Assembly (NCBI RefSeq): GCF_042661025.1
Contig: NZ_JBHSWH010000001.1
Location: forward strand, 1,054,001 to 1,118,000
DNA length: 64,000 nucleotides
Reading direction: 5' to 3'
Origin: Flexivirga alba
Lineage (GTDB): Bacteria > Actinomycetota > Actinomycetes > Actinomycetales > Dermatophilaceae
Below the pieces are notes generated by a model. That model saw nothing but the letters and a program-made list of their open reading frames with translations. It ran no database searches and was not told the origin of the DNA. Shown piece by piece: positions 27,514 through 36,818 of this stretch. Every line of letters starts with the position of its first letter. Position 1 is the first letter of the stretch. Both the position numbers and the translations under genes were made by a program.

Positions 27514-27550
27514 GCGGGTCGAGTAGCGACGAAGGAGCGTATCGAGACCC
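27514..27550 (-). repeat. Dispersed REP-like element, copy B (inverted)
   Basis: Starts GCGGGTCGAGTAGCG and ends GTATCGAGACC, the reverse complement of copy A's ends. It begins directly after the gyrB stop codon. Confidence 0.7.
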
Positions 27551-27564
27551 GAGACCGCTCACCT

Positions 27565-27611
27565 GGTCTCGATACACCTCCCCCGCTGCGCTCCTCCGGC
27601 ACTCGACCCGC
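27565..27611 (+). repeat. Dispersed REP-like element, copy C
   Basis: Starts GGTCTCGATACACCTCC and ends CACTCGACCCGC. With copy B it makes a head-to-head pair that could fold into a large hairpin between gyrB and gyrA, similar in layout to paired REP elements. Confidence 0.7.
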
Positions 27612-27658
27612 ATGCTCCGCCATACATGCTTGAATTGCATTGAGAATGAAGGAAACTC

Positions 27659-30283
27659 ATGACTGACGATACGACACCTCCTGGTGGCGACGGCACCCGG
27701 TCGAACGTCGACCCGATCGACCTCAACACCGAGATGCAGCGCAGCTACATCGACTACGCGATGGCGGTCATCGTCAGCCGCGCGCTGCCGGACGTGCGCG
27801 ACGGCATGAAGCCGGTGCACCGGCGCATCGTCTACGCGATGTTCGACGGCGGCTACCGCCCGGACCGCGGCTACAACAAGTGCAGCCGGGTCGTCGGTGA
27901 CGTCATGGGTCAGTACCACCCGCACGGTGACAGCGCGATCTACGACGCGATGGTCCGCCTGGTGCAGCCGTGGTCGATGCGCTACCCACTGGTCGACGGG
28001 CAGGGCAACTTCGGTTCCCCGGGCAACGACGGTGCGGCCGCTCCGCGATACACCGAGTGCCGGATGGCGCCGCTGGCGATGGAGCTGGTGCGCGACATCG
28101 AGAAGGAGACCGTCGACTTCGAGCCCAACTACGACGGCAAGACCATGCAGCCGACGGTGCTGCCGGCCCGCTTCCCCAACCTGCTGGTCAACGGCGCCTC
28201 CGGCATCGCAGTCGGTATGGCGACGCAGATCCCGCCGCACAACCTGCGCGAGGTCGCCAAGGGTGCCCAGTGGTTGCTGGAGCACCCCGAGGCCTCCCGC
28301 GAGGAGCTGCTGGAGAAGCTGCTGGAGATCATCCCGGGCCCGGACTTCCCGACCGGCGCACTGATCATGGGCAAGAAGGGCATCGAGGACGCCTACCGCA
28401 CCGGTCGCGGGTCGATCGTGATGCGCGCGGTCGTCAACGTCGAGGAGATCCAGGGCCGCCAGTGCCTGGTGGTCACCGAGCTGCCCTACCAGGTCAACCC
28501 GGACGCGTTGGCGGAGAAGATCGCGAACCTGGTTCGTGACGGCCGGGTCGGCGGCATCGCCGACCTGCGTGACGAGACTTCCGGTCGTACCGGCCAGCGG
28601 TTGGTCGTCGTCCTGAAGCGCGATGCGGTCGCCAAGGTCGTCCTGAACAACCTCTACAAGCACACCCAGCTGCAGCAGAGCTTCGGCGCCAACATGCTGG
28701 CCCTGGTCGACGGCGTGCCGCGCACGCTGCCGATCTCGGCGTTCATCCGCTACTGGGTGGAGCACCAGGTCGAGGTCATCCAGCGCCGTACGACCTACCT
28801 GCTGCGTCGCGCCGAGGAGCAGATCCACATCCTGCGTGGCTACCTCAAGGCGCTGGACGCGCTGGACGAGGTCATCGCGCTGATCCGCCGCAGCCCGTCC
28901 GCGGAGGAGGCGCGCGGTGGCCTGATGGAGCTGCTGGATGTCGACGAGATCCAGGCGACGGCCATCCTGAACCTCCAGCTGCGTCGACTCGCGGCCCTGG
29001 AGCGGCAGAAGATCACCGACGAGCATGACTCGTTGCAGCGCGACATCGAGGAATACCAGGACATCCTGGCCAAGCCGGAGCGTCAGCGGCAGATCGTCGG
29101 CGACGAGCTGGCCGACATCGTCGAGCGGTATGGCGACGACCGACGCACCCAGATCGTGCCCTTCGACGGCGACATGTCGATGGAGGACCTGATCCCCGAG
29201 GAAGACGTCGTCGTCACCATCACCCGCGGCGGCTACGCCAAGCGGACCAAGACCAGCGAATACCGCTCGCAACGGCGCGGTGGCAAGGGCGTGCGGGGTG
29301 CCAACCTGCGCGGCGACGACGTGGTGTCGCACTTCTTCACCACCACCACGCACCGCTGGTTGCTCTTCTTCACCAACGCCGGACGGGTCTATCGGGCCAA
29401 GGCCTACGAGCTGCCCGAGGGCAGCCGGGAAGCCAAGGGCCAGCACGTGGCAAACCTGCTCGCCTTCCAACCGGACGAGCAGATCGCCCAGGTGATGGCC
29501 TTGCAGGACTACGACGCTGCGCCATACCTGCTGCTGGCGACCAAGCGCGGCCTGGTCAAGAAGACCAAGCTGACCGACTACGACTCGCCGCGCACCGGCG
29601 GGCTGATCGCGGTCAACCTGCGCGACGGTGACGAATTGGTCGGCGCCGGGCTGGCCAGCCGTGAGGACGATGTGTTGTTGGTCTCACGCAAGGGCCAGTC
29701 GGTGCGCTTCCACGCCACCGACGACACGCTGCGTCCGATGGGTCGCTCGACCTCCGGTGTGACCGGCATGAAGTTCCGCGAGGGCGACGAGTTGCTGTCG
29801 ATGAACATCGTTGCCGACGGCACCGACCCGGACGTCTTCGTGGTCTTCGAGAACGGCCTGGCCAAGCGCACCGCGGCGTCGGACTACCCGGTCAAGGGCC
29901 GGGCGACGCTGGGTGTGAAGGTCGCGTCGATCTCGGATCGCGGCGGTGACCTGGTGGGCGCGCTGACGGTCGACGAGACCGACGAGGTCCTCGTCGTGAT
30001 GGAGAAGGGCAAGATCGTCCGCTCCCCCGTCGTCGAGGTGCGCCGCACCGGCCGCTCCACCCAGGGCGTGCAGTTCGCGACCCCGGACAAGAAGGATTCG
30101 ATCGTGGCCGTCGCGCGGAACGCCGAGCGCGAAGTCGAAGATGACCAGGATGATGGCGTACCGTCGGGCGAGTCGTCGACCGACGACACGGACGCCGAGA
30201 CCACGATCATCGACCAGCCGGTCGGGGCGGACGAGCAGACTGAGAACGAGCAGACTCCGGACGAGCCGGGAGACGATGAGTGA
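27659..30283 (+). CDS. gyrA: DNA gyrase subunit A
   Basis: GyrA cuts and rejoins DNA; the catalytic tyrosine is Tyr131 in AAPRYTE. The quinolone-resistance region reads YHPHGDSAIYD, with the usual Ser and Asp of susceptible enzymes. The C-terminal beta-pinwheel contains the GyrA-box-like QRRGGKGV. The tail after about residue 815 is acidic. ATG 27659 has GAAGGAA upstream. Its stop overlaps the GTG of the DUF3566 gene. Confidence 0.97.
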   Translation: MTDDTTPPGGDGTRSNVDPIDLNTEMQRSYIDYAMAVIVSRALPDVRDGMKPVHRRIVYAMFDGGYRPDRGYNKCSRVVGDVMGQYHPHGDSAIYDAMVRLVQPWSMRYPLVDGQGNFGSPGNDGAAAPRYTECRMAPLAMELVRDIEKETVDFEPNYDGKTMQPTVLPARFPNLLVNGASGIAVGMATQIPPHNLREVAKGAQWLLEHPEASREELLEKLLEIIPGPDFPTGALIMGKKGIEDAYRTGRGSIVMRAVVNVEEIQGRQCLVVTELPYQVNPDALAEKIANLVRDGRVGGIADLRDETSGRTGQRLVVVLKRDAVAKVVLNNLYKHTQLQQSFGANMLALVDGVPRTLPISAFIRYWVEHQVEVIQRRTTYLLRRAEEQIHILRGYLKALDALDEVIALIRRSPSAEEARGGLMELLDVDEIQATAILNLQLRRLAALERQKITDEHDSLQRDIEEYQDILAKPERQRQIVGDELADIVERYGDDRRTQIVPFDGDMSMEDLIPEEDVVVTITRGGYAKRTKTSEYRSQRRGGKGVRGANLRGDDVVSHFFTTTTHRWLLFFTNAGRVYRAKAYELPEGSREAKGQHVANLLAFQPDEQIAQVMALQDYDAAPYLLLATKRGLVKKTKLTDYDSPRTGGLIAVNLRDGDELVGAGLASREDDVLLVSRKGQSVRFHATDDTLRPMGRSTSGVTGMKFREGDELLSMNIVADGTDPDVFVVFENGLAKRTAASDYPVKGRATLGVKVASISDRGGDLVGALTVDETDEVLVVMEKGKIVRSPVVEVRRTGRSTQGVQFATPDKKDSIVAVARNAEREVEDDQDDGVPSGESSTDDTDAETTIIDQPVGADEQTENEQTPDEPGDDE

Positions 30284-30890
30284 GCACTGACGGATCCGAC
30301 GCCGACAAGGGTGCCGGGACGACCGCGACAGACGCCGGCGGTGCCGTGCGTCTTCCGGGCGCCGCAGCCGGTGGCAAGAAGCGCACCACGCCGCCACGGC
30401 AGGTGCCGAAGCCAGCTTCGAAGGACGGTTCGGCAGGCGGAGCGAATGGCCGACCGGTCAAGGCCGGTCAACGACGCCCGCTCCGCGGGCCGGAGCCGGC
30501 CCCGGTCGGCGTCCTGGTGGCCGCAGCACCCCGCGACGCGTCCGCCTGACACTGTCCCGGGTCGACCCCTGGTCGGTCATGAAGATCGCCTTCCTGCTGT
30601 CCGTGGCGATCGGCATCGCGATGGTCGTGATGATTGCGATGCTGTGGATCGTGCTGCAGGGCATGGGCGTCTGGGACAACGTCAACTCTTTGCTGCGCAC
30701 CCTGGAGACGAGCGGCAAGACGTTCGACATCATGGATTACGTCGGCTTCGGCCGGGTGGTCTCGTTGTCGGTCGTGATCGCCGTCGTCGACGTGCTGTTG
30801 ATGACCGCTTTGGCGACCCTCGGCGCGTTCCTCTACAACATCTGCTCCTCGCTGGTCGGCGGCGTGCAGATGACCCTGTCCGACGAATAG
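30280..30890 (+). CDS. DUF3566 domain membrane protein; 1-base deletion
   Basis: DUF3566 proteins follow gyrA in most actinobacteria. The N-terminal part is Gly/Pro/Arg-rich; the domain begins VRLTLSRVDPWSVMKIAFL and has two membrane helices around bases 30585-30660 and 30755-30850. The two halves are in different frames; one extra C in the run 30500-30503 joins them to give about 203 residues. The GTG start overlaps the gyrA stop by 4 bases, suggesting coupled translation. Molecular function is unknown. Confidence 0.88.
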
Positions 30891-30913
30891 CAACACCATG
30901 CCGGTCGGGCTAC

Positions 30914-30953
30914 GTCCCGAGTAGCCGTGAGGAACGAGCGGCGTATCGAGACC
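30914..30953 (-). repeat. Dispersed REP-like element, partial copy D
   Basis: Contains CCCGAGTAGCC and ends GTATCGAGACC, matching one end of the repeat family seen after trxA and gyrB. It lies between the DUF3566 gene and tRNA-Ile. Confidence 0.55.
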
Positions 30954-30972
30954 AGCGCCATACGATCTCGTT

Positions 30973-31002
30973 TTGGTTCTGCCCCCTGCGGTGAGATACT
31001 CT
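30973..31002 (+). promoter_or_regulatory. Promoter of the tRNA-Ile gene
   Basis: TTGGTT (30973-30978) and TACTCT (30997-31002) are spaced by 18 bases, a good sigma-70-type promoter about 47 bases upstream of the mature tRNA. Confidence 0.6.
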
Positions 31003-31048
31003 CGTCCGGCGCCTGCGGCATTCTGCTGCAGTGCGCCGGACGGTGCAC

Positions 31049-31125
31049 GGGCCTATAGCTCAGTCGGTTAGAGCGCTTCCCTGATAAGGAAGAGGTCACA
31101 GGTTCAAGTCCTGTTAGGCCCACCA
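31049..31125 (+). tRNA. tRNA-Ile (GAT anticodon)
   Basis: A complete cloverleaf with acceptor GGGCCTA/TAGGCCC, anticodon GAT at 31083-31085, a normal 17-base T-arm and encoded CCA at 31123-31125. Placement after gyrA is typical. Confidence 0.97.
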
Positions 31126-31156
31126 CCCACCGTCCCGCAGCCGATCGGAGCCAAAC

Positions 31157-31291
31157 ATGTTGAAGAAGCTCGTCGTCCTGCTGGGCCTCGCCGGCCTGGC
31201 CGTCGCCGCCAAGCAGAAGCTCGCCCAGAAGAACGACACCAAGGACCTGTGGGCGCAAGCCGCCGACAAGCCGGGCGACACCAACAAGTGA
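31157..31291 (+). CDS. DLW-39 family small protein
   Basis: A 44-residue protein, MLKKLVVLLGLAGLAV followed by AKQKLAQKNDTKDLWAQA and a short polar tail. It has a hydrophobic N-terminal helix and the DLW signature. This small family is encoded between tRNA-Ile and tRNA-Ala in many actinobacteria. The ribosome site CGGAGCC is 7 bases upstream of ATG 31157. The function is unknown. Confidence 0.88.
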   Translation: MLKKLVVLLGLAGLAVAAKQKLAQKNDTKDLWAQAADKPGDTNK

Positions 31292-31324
31292 TCTGATCGG
31301 CCGCCGCCGGCGGCCATCAGCTCC

Positions 31325-31396
31325 GGGGACTTAGCTCAGCTGGTAGAGCACCGCCTTTGCAAGGCGGGGGTCAGGGGTTCGAGCCCCTAGTCTCCA
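31325..31396 (+). tRNA. tRNA-Ala (TGC anticodon), one base short in the T-arm
   Basis: Acceptor GGGGACT/AGTCTCC, D-arm and the anticodon stem CCGCC-TTTGCAA-GGCGG are normal. The T-arm AGGGGTTCGAGCCCCT is 16 rather than 17 bases; adding one C to the run at 31384-31387 restores a standard 5-bp stem. CCA is not encoded. The missing base is likely the same kind of error seen in nearby genes. Confidence 0.9.
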
Positions 31397-31417
31397 CTTT
31401 CATCCCACCCGAGCAGG

Positions 31418-31452
31418 TCCCGAGTTCGCATCGTGCGGCTCGGGATTTCTTT
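31418..31452 (+). terminator. Intrinsic terminator after tRNA-Ala
   Basis: TCCCGAG (31418-31424) pairs with CTCGGGA (31439-31445) and is followed by TTTCTTTC. Confidence 0.75.
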
Positions 31453-31670
31453 CTATGCCGCCGACGGTAGGGCCGACTGCCCCCACACTGTGATGCGCAG
31501 GTCGCACTCCACCGACCCGCCAGTCTCTGTCATTCGTCCGCGCAGAAAGGCGCTGCAGCCGCGCCGCTCCCGTATCCTGAATCAACTCAACATGATTCGG
31601 CCTTTCGAGACCTGCAATCGACACCTTCCAGGACACCGTCCCGCATCCGAAGCAGACCTTGAAGGAAACC

Positions 31671-32096
31671 ATGACCCATCACCACGACGACTGCGCCGAG
31701 TCGTCCGGGCTTTCACCGGGTGGCTCGCTACCGGAGGGGCCGCGCGTGCTCCTTGTCGAGGACGACGCCGACACCCGGGCTCTTTTCAGCTCCCACCTGC
31801 GGCGACTGGGTTGCAGCGTGATCGGCGTGGGCACCGGCGAAGAGGCATTGCGCACGGCGCGACTCGAGCGTCCGGACATCGCCATCATCGACCTGCGATT
31901 GCCCGGCATGACCGGCGAGCACGTCATGACGGCACTGCGCGCTGACCCGTCCACCGCCAACTGCCGCATCGTCATCACCTCGGTGCTCGACAGTGACAGT
32001 TACCCGCCGAGCGCGGACGCCGTCTTGCCCAAGCCGTTCACCCGGCGCCAGCTCGAGGAGCTTGTTACGACGCTGAACGTGAAGAACTCCGAATGA
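31671..32096 (+). CDS. Single-domain response regulator
   Basis: A 141-residue receiver protein without an output domain. The acidic pair is in LVEDDADT, the phospho-acceptor Asp in IIDLRLPGM, and the switch lysine in LPKPF. ATG 31671 has GAAGGA directly upstream. A His-rich N-terminus (MTHHHDD) precedes the domain. The stop overlaps the start of the histidine kinase gene by 4 bases, so the two probably form a phosphorelay pair acting by protein interaction rather than DNA binding. Confidence 0.9.
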   Translation: MTHHHDDCAESSGLSPGGSLPEGPRVLLVEDDADTRALFSSHLRRLGCSVIGVGTGEEALRTARLERPDIAIIDLRLPGMTGEHVMTALRADPSTANCRIVITSVLDSDSYPPSADAVLPKPFTRRQLEELVTTLNVKNSE

Positions 32097-34189
32097 GGCC
32101 GACGAGGCCCGCGAGCGGTGTGCGGCAGGGTCCGAGCCCACCCCACGCGGTGCCTACGGGCTCACACGGTCCACTGGTCGGGCCCGGCCGTGCTCGGCGG
32201 ATCCTCCCGTTCGCCGCCGCCACCGTCGTTGCGTTCATCACCCTGGGACTGCCCGGGCACGACGTGCGTATGTCGACGCTGGTCGCAGCCCTGGCGCTGA
32301 CCGGTGTGCTCGGCGTCGCGGTCGTGACAGTGCCCTGGACGCGGTTGCCGACGTGGGCGCAGGGCAGCGTGCCTCTGGCGTTTCTCGCGGTGGCCGCTCT
32401 GCTGCGCGATGCCGACGGGGCAAGCCGTTCGGGTCTCTCCGCACTCATCATCCTTCCGGTGCTCTGGGTCGCTCTGTACGGCACCTGGCGGCAACTCACG
32501 CTCACCATCGCAGGCGCGGGTGTCGTTTTCCTCGCGCCGATCCTGGTCATCGGCGCGCCTGACTATCCCGCCAGAGAATGGACCCGCGTGATCCTGTGGC
32601 CGGTGCTCGCCGGCATCGTCGGTCACGCCGTGCATCGGCTCGTGCAGGAGCAGCGGTCCCGTGCCGACAATCTGGAGGTGAGCTCGATCTTCCTGCAGGC
32701 GGTGCTGGACAGTGTCGATGTCGGCATCACGGCGTGCGATGCGGGCGGCCGGCCCCGCCTGGCCAACAATGCGGCCCGCGCCATCCACGGCTCCGAGCCC
32801 ACCGGCGACGCTGCGGTGGACGACGCCGGAGACGGTTACCGACTGTTCGCCGCTGACGGCGTGACTCCGATCCTCGGCGACGACGCCCCCTTGGCGCGTG
32901 CCCTGCGTGGCGAGCGGGTGCACGACGAGGAGGTCGCGGTCGCGCCGTCGGCAGGTCCGCTGCGCCGCGCCGTCATTCGCTGCCAGCGCATCACTCGCAC
33001 TGACGGCAGGGTGCTCGGAGCGGTCATGGCGATGCACGACGTCACCGATCGCCGTGCTGCGGAGCAGGCGGTCAGAGACAGTGAGGAACGACTTCGTCTG
33101 CTGGTCGACGCCACCGTCGACTACGCCATCCTGATGCTCGGTCCGGATGGTCGGGTACAAACCTGGAACACCGGTGCGCAGCGACTCAAGGGGTACGAGT
33201 CCGATGAGATCGTCGGACAGCACGTCTCGGTGCTCTACCCACCCGGGCAGACCGTGCGCGACGACCTCGATGACAAGCTGGCGAAGGCGGCGGAGAACGG
33301 CAGGTTCGCCGAGGAGTGCTGGATCGCTCGCAAGGACGGCAGCGTCTTCTGGGCCGGGGTCGTGCTCACCGCCATCCATGACCCGGCTGGGCGGTTGCGT
33401 GGTTTCAGCCTGATCACCCGTGATCTGACCGAGGTGCGCGCCGCCGAAAACCTCAAAGACCAGTTCTTGGCGGTCGTGTCCCACGAACTGCGCACCCCGT
33501 TGACGTCGATCATCGGGTTCTTGGAGATGCTGCTCGACGACACGAACAATTTGAGCGACGCACAGGTGCAGTTCCTCACCACGATCGACCGCAACGCACA
33601 TCGACTGCTACGTCTCGTCGGAGATCTCCTGCTGACTGCGCAGATCGATGCCGGCAGCGTGACCCTCGACCTCAGGTCGGTCGACGTCGCCGTGCTGGCC
33701 GCTGCCGCGGTCGAGGCGGCGCAGCCTCGCGCCACAGCGAGCAACATCAGCCTTCGGCTGCAGCCCGGACAGCTGCCGCCGGTGACGGCCGACCCGGAAC
33801 GACTGGGGCAGGTGCTGGACAACCTGCTGTCGAACGCCATCAAGTTCACGCCCGGCGGCGGGCGGGTGGACCTGAAACTGACCGCGGAGGGCGCGGGGGT
33901 CGCTATCGAGGTCTCCGACACCGGCATCGGCATCCCCGTCGATGAGCAGGGCCTGATGTTCGAACGGTTCTTCCGTGCATCAACGGCCGTGGGGCGTGCC
34001 ATACCCGGCGTCGGCCTCGGCCTCACGATCGTCAAGACCATCGTCGAGGCCCATCACGGCACCTTGTCGATGAGCAGCGCCGAAGGTGTCGGAACGACCT
34101 TCCGGATCGAGCTGCCGCTCGAGCAACCACGTCGTCGCCTCAGCGCCCGGACGGCACACCACCCGGCGTCCGGACCTAGTCCTCGGTAG
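32093..34189 (+). CDS. Membrane PAS-domain sensor histidine kinase
   Basis: A 698-residue sensor kinase. About six membrane helices span residues 35-185, followed by two PAS domains (about 200-320 and 320-445), a HisKA domain with phospho-accepting His464 in SHELRTPLT, and a HATPase domain (NLLSNAIKFTPGG, DTGIGIP, GVGLGLTIVK). The membrane part is a polytopic sensor module without a large external domain, so the signal may be in the membrane or cytoplasmic (PAS). It is translationally coupled to the upstream response regulator. Confidence 0.93.
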   Translation: MRPTRPASGVRQGPSPPHAVPTGSHGPLVGPGRARRILPFAAATVVAFITLGLPGHDVRMSTLVAALALTGVLGVAVVTVPWTRLPTWAQGSVPLAFLAVAALLRDADGASRSGLSALIILPVLWVALYGTWRQLTLTIAGAGVVFLAPILVIGAPDYPAREWTRVILWPVLAGIVGHAVHRLVQEQRSRADNLEVSSIFLQAVLDSVDVGITACDAGGRPRLANNAARAIHGSEPTGDAAVDDAGDGYRLFAADGVTPILGDDAPLARALRGERVHDEEVAVAPSAGPLRRAVIRCQRITRTDGRVLGAVMAMHDVTDRRAAEQAVRDSEERLRLLVDATVDYAILMLGPDGRVQTWNTGAQRLKGYESDEIVGQHVSVLYPPGQTVRDDLDDKLAKAAENGRFAEECWIARKDGSVFWAGVVLTAIHDPAGRLRGFSLITRDLTEVRAAENLKDQFLAVVSHELRTPLTSIIGFLEMLLDDTNNLSDAQVQFLTTIDRNAHRLLRLVGDLLLTAQIDAGSVTLDLRSVDVAVLAAAAVEAAQPRATASNISLRLQPGQLPPVTADPERLGQVLDNLLSNAIKFTPGGGRVDLKLTAEGAGVAIEVSDTGIGIPVDEQGLMFERFFRASTAVGRAIPGVGLGLTIVKTIVEAHHGTLSMSSAEGVGTTFRIELPLEQPRRRLSARTAHHPASGPSPR

Positions 34190-34255
34190 GACGCATTGCT
34201 GTCGGTCGCTGGGTGACCGATTCATCGCAGGTCGACCGGCCATCTCGCGCCGCCA

Positions 34256-35695
34256 CTACTTGTCGGTGCTGTCGCCGAGTCCGACGCGGGTCATCGTGCC
34301 CCAGACCTGCTTCTTGCCGCGCAAGCTGGCCCACCAGCCTTGGAGCCGCCACCAGGCGGTGAGCTGGCGGTAGCCGAGGTTCTCGGCCACCGCGGCCGTC
34401 ACCAACGAGCCGAGGTCGCGCCAGCGGGTGTACTTGTGGAAGGTCAACTCCTCGACCGTCATCGCGGCCAGGGTCACCAGGATCGCGTAGCCGTAGGCGA
34501 TCAGGATGAACAGGATCGCGAAGGGAACGTTCACGACACCGAGGGCAAGGCCCAATATCATCAGAATCAGGCCGCCGAATTCCAGCAAGGGCGCGATCAG
34601 CTCGAAGGCCCAGTAGAAGGGCAGCGCGATCATGCCGAGGCGCCCGTAGCGCGGGTTGCCCAACATGCCGCGGTATTTCCACAGCGTCTCCCACAGGCCG
34701 CGATGCCACCGGGCGCGTTGCTTCCGCAGCACCTTGGTGGTCGAGGGGACCTCGGTCCAGCACACGGGTTCACCGACGAACTCGATGCGGTAGTCGCGGC
34801 CCTCACGACGCATCTTTCGGTGCACCCGCATCACCAGCTCGAAGTCCTCACCGATGCTGGTCGTGTCCAGGCCGCCGACCTCGACCAGCACATCCCGGCG
34901 GAAGACCCCGAAGGCGCCGGAAATCAGCAGCAGAGCACGTAGTCGCGACCAGCCGGTGCGCCCGAGAAGGAACGCCCGCAGGTATTCGACGATCTGGATC
35001 CGGGCGAGCAACTGGCGTGGGACCCGGGGTTCGACCAGTCGGCCGGCGACGACCCGGCTGCCGTTCGCGGCACGTACCACGCCGCCGGTGGCGATGGTCC
35101 GGGTCGGATCGTCGGCGAACGGGACGGTGACCGTGATCAGCGCGTCGGGATCGAGGATGGAGTCGGCGTCGACGAAGACGACCAGATCGGTATTGGCTGC
35201 GTTGATTCCGAGATTGACCGCGTCCGAGCGGCCGGAGTTGGTCTTGCGCACGACGGTCAGCGGTGTCCGCCCGTCGCGGGGAATGTTCACCGAGAGCAGC
35301 TGCGCGATGACGGGCACCTCGGTGGGTATCTCGCGCCCCACCGGGACCAGGTCGAAGGCCCGCTCGAGCACGGCGAAGGTGTCGTCGGTGCTGCCGTCGT
35401 CGACCGCCACGACTTCGTGGTGCGGGTAGTGCAGTGCCAGGAGGGACTGCAACGAGGAGACGATGCCGGCGGCCTCGTTGTACATCGGCACGACGACCGT
35501 CACGGACGGTGCGTAGTCACCCGCGATGCGTTCGGGTCGGCCGGATTGTTCGACACGCCTCAGGTGGTGCACAAAATCCCACGCGGCCAGGCCGATCAGG
35601 ATCAGGTACGAGGTGTTGATCACCAGGAAGTAGATCAGGACCGGCCATTGCACGACGGACAGGGTCGTGACCACTCCGTCGCGCAGCCCGTCCAC
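34256..35695 (-). CDS. Processive family 2 glycosyltransferase (membrane)
   Basis: A 479-residue GT2 enzyme with an N-terminal membrane helix, the GT-A core (PMYNEAAG, DDGSTDD, DADS, GEDFELVMR and RARWHRG) and three or more C-terminal helices. This pattern is that of processive synthases such as PgaC/hyaluronan synthase types, so it may make an exopolysaccharide; the sugar is unknown. The C-terminal end may touch the ribosome-distal neighbour. Upstream genes, a HEAT-repeat protein and a response regulator, lie in the same direction with short gaps. Confidence 0.88.
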   Translation of the reverse strand: MDGLRDGVVTTLSVVQWPVLIYFLVINTSYLILIGLAAWDFVHHLRRVEQSGRPERIAGDYAPSVTVVVPMYNEAAGIVSSLQSLLALHYPHHEVVAVDDGSTDDTFAVLERAFDLVPVGREIPTEVPVIAQLLSVNIPRDGRTPLTVVRKTNSGRSDAVNLGINAANTDLVVFVDADSILDPDALITVTVPFADDPTRTIATGGVVRAANGSRVVAGRLVEPRVPRQLLARIQIVEYLRAFLLGRTGWSRLRALLLISGAFGVFRRDVLVEVGGLDTTSIGEDFELVMRVHRKMRREGRDYRIEFVGEPVCWTEVPSTTKVLRKQRARWHRGLWETLWKYRGMLGNPRYGRLGMIALPFYWAFELIAPLLEFGGLILMILGLALGVVNVPFAILFILIAYGYAILVTLAAMTVEELTFHKYTRWRDLGSLVTAAVAENLGYRQLTAWWRLQGWWASLRGKKQVWGTMTRVGLGDSTDK

Positions 35696-35708
35696 CAGCG
35701 CCCCCAGT

Positions 35709-36818
35709 TCACGCCCGATCCGTTCCGCGGCGCAGCCGTAGCAATTCGAGGGTGACCCTGGCCGCTCGGACCGCCGGAGCGGTGCGGTCGGGATCTGCGG
35801 CGGCGCGAGTCAACGTGTCACGTCCGGGGCCGGAGTCGCCCAGAGCGGTGGCAGCCGCTGCCGCCAGGCCGCGGTCGGCGTCACCGAGCAGCACCTCCAG
35901 TGCGGCGACCGCGTCGGGTGTGCCGAGGCGGCCCAGTGCCCGCGCGGCCGCACGACGCACCGGGGCGGGCTCGTCGGAAGAGGTCAGCGTGACCAGCACA
36001 GGACAATCATCCGCCCGACCCGCCTCGCCGAGGGCGTCGGTGGCGGCCACCCGGACCAGTTGGTCCGGGTCCGTGCGGGCGAGCCCGGTCAGCTGCGGCG
36101 CACATGAGATGAACAGGCCACGACCGGCCACGGTGGCCGCGACGAGACGGACGCCCGGGTCGTCGTCCGTCAGGCCGTCACGGACTGCTGGTTCGGAGGT
36201 GATACCCAGGCGGACCAGCGCATCGGTGGCGGTGCCGGCCGCCACACCTGGGTGCGTCCGCTGGGTGCGCACGGCTCGCAGCACCGCACTCGCGGCACGG
36301 GGGCCGGCCGGCGGTCCGACCGCTCCGATCGCCCGGGCGGACACCAGCCGAACCTCCGGTGAGCGGTCGTGCAAACCGCGCAGCAGGTCGGTGGTCAGGT
36401 CCGCGTCGCGCAGCAGGCCCAGGGTGCGGAAGGCGCGTGCGCGACGCACACTCGACGACGCGCGGCTCGCGTGCAATGTGCTGGTCACCGCGTCACGCTC
36501 GCGGAGCACGTCCACCAGTGCATCGGCAGGCGCCCCTCGCACCTTGGTCAGCACGCCGACCAGTGCTCGGTCCAACTCACCACGGCTGTCACGGTGCGCG
36601 ATGAGCCGGGCACGGGCGGCTCCGTCGGTGTCCTCCCCCGATGCCACCGCCAGGAGATGGGGCCGCAACGGCGCCAGCCGTGCCTGAGTCGCGGTCCGTC
36701 GATGCGTGGTGATCAGCTTGCTCAGCACCACGACGACCGCCAGCAGCAGGCACAGGCCGAGTACGACGACCGCCACGAAGTACAGCTGCTCGCTGCTGAC
36801 GTGGGACGGTGCTGTCAC
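35709..36818 (-). CDS. HEAT-repeat membrane-anchored protein
   Basis: A 369-residue protein with an N-terminal transmembrane helix (VAVVVLGLCLLLAVVVVLSK) and about six to seven HEAT/PBS-type repeats of alternating Ala/Arg/Asp-rich helices (for example ARALGRLGTPDAVAALEVLL). Such repeats form protein-binding scaffolds. It overlaps the upstream response regulator by 4 bases and ends 13 bases before the glycosyltransferase, suggesting it links the regulator to the synthase. Confidence 0.82.
   Translation of the reverse strand: MTAPSHVSSEQLYFVAVVVLGLCLLLAVVVVLSKLITTHRRTATQARLAPLRPHLLAVASGEDTDGAARARLIAHRDSRGELDRALVGVLTKVRGAPADALVDVLRERDAVTSTLHASRASSSVRRARAFRTLGLLRDADLTTDLLRGLHDRSPEVRLVSARAIGAVGPPAGPRAASAVLRAVRTQRTHPGVAAGTATDALVRLGITSEPAVRDGLTDDDPGVRLVAATVAGRGLFISCAPQLTGLARTDPDQLVRVAATDALGEAGRADDCPVLVTLTSSDEPAPVRRAAARALGRLGTPDAVAALEVLLGDADRGLAAAAATALGDSGPGRDTLTRAAADPDRTAPAVRAARVTLELLRLRRGTDRA

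Noticed and set aside
27470..29470. A 666-codon leftward open frame opposite gyrA
   Set aside because: gyrA is unmistakable on the other strand; the antisense frame is low-complexity His/Leu/Arg-rich shadow.
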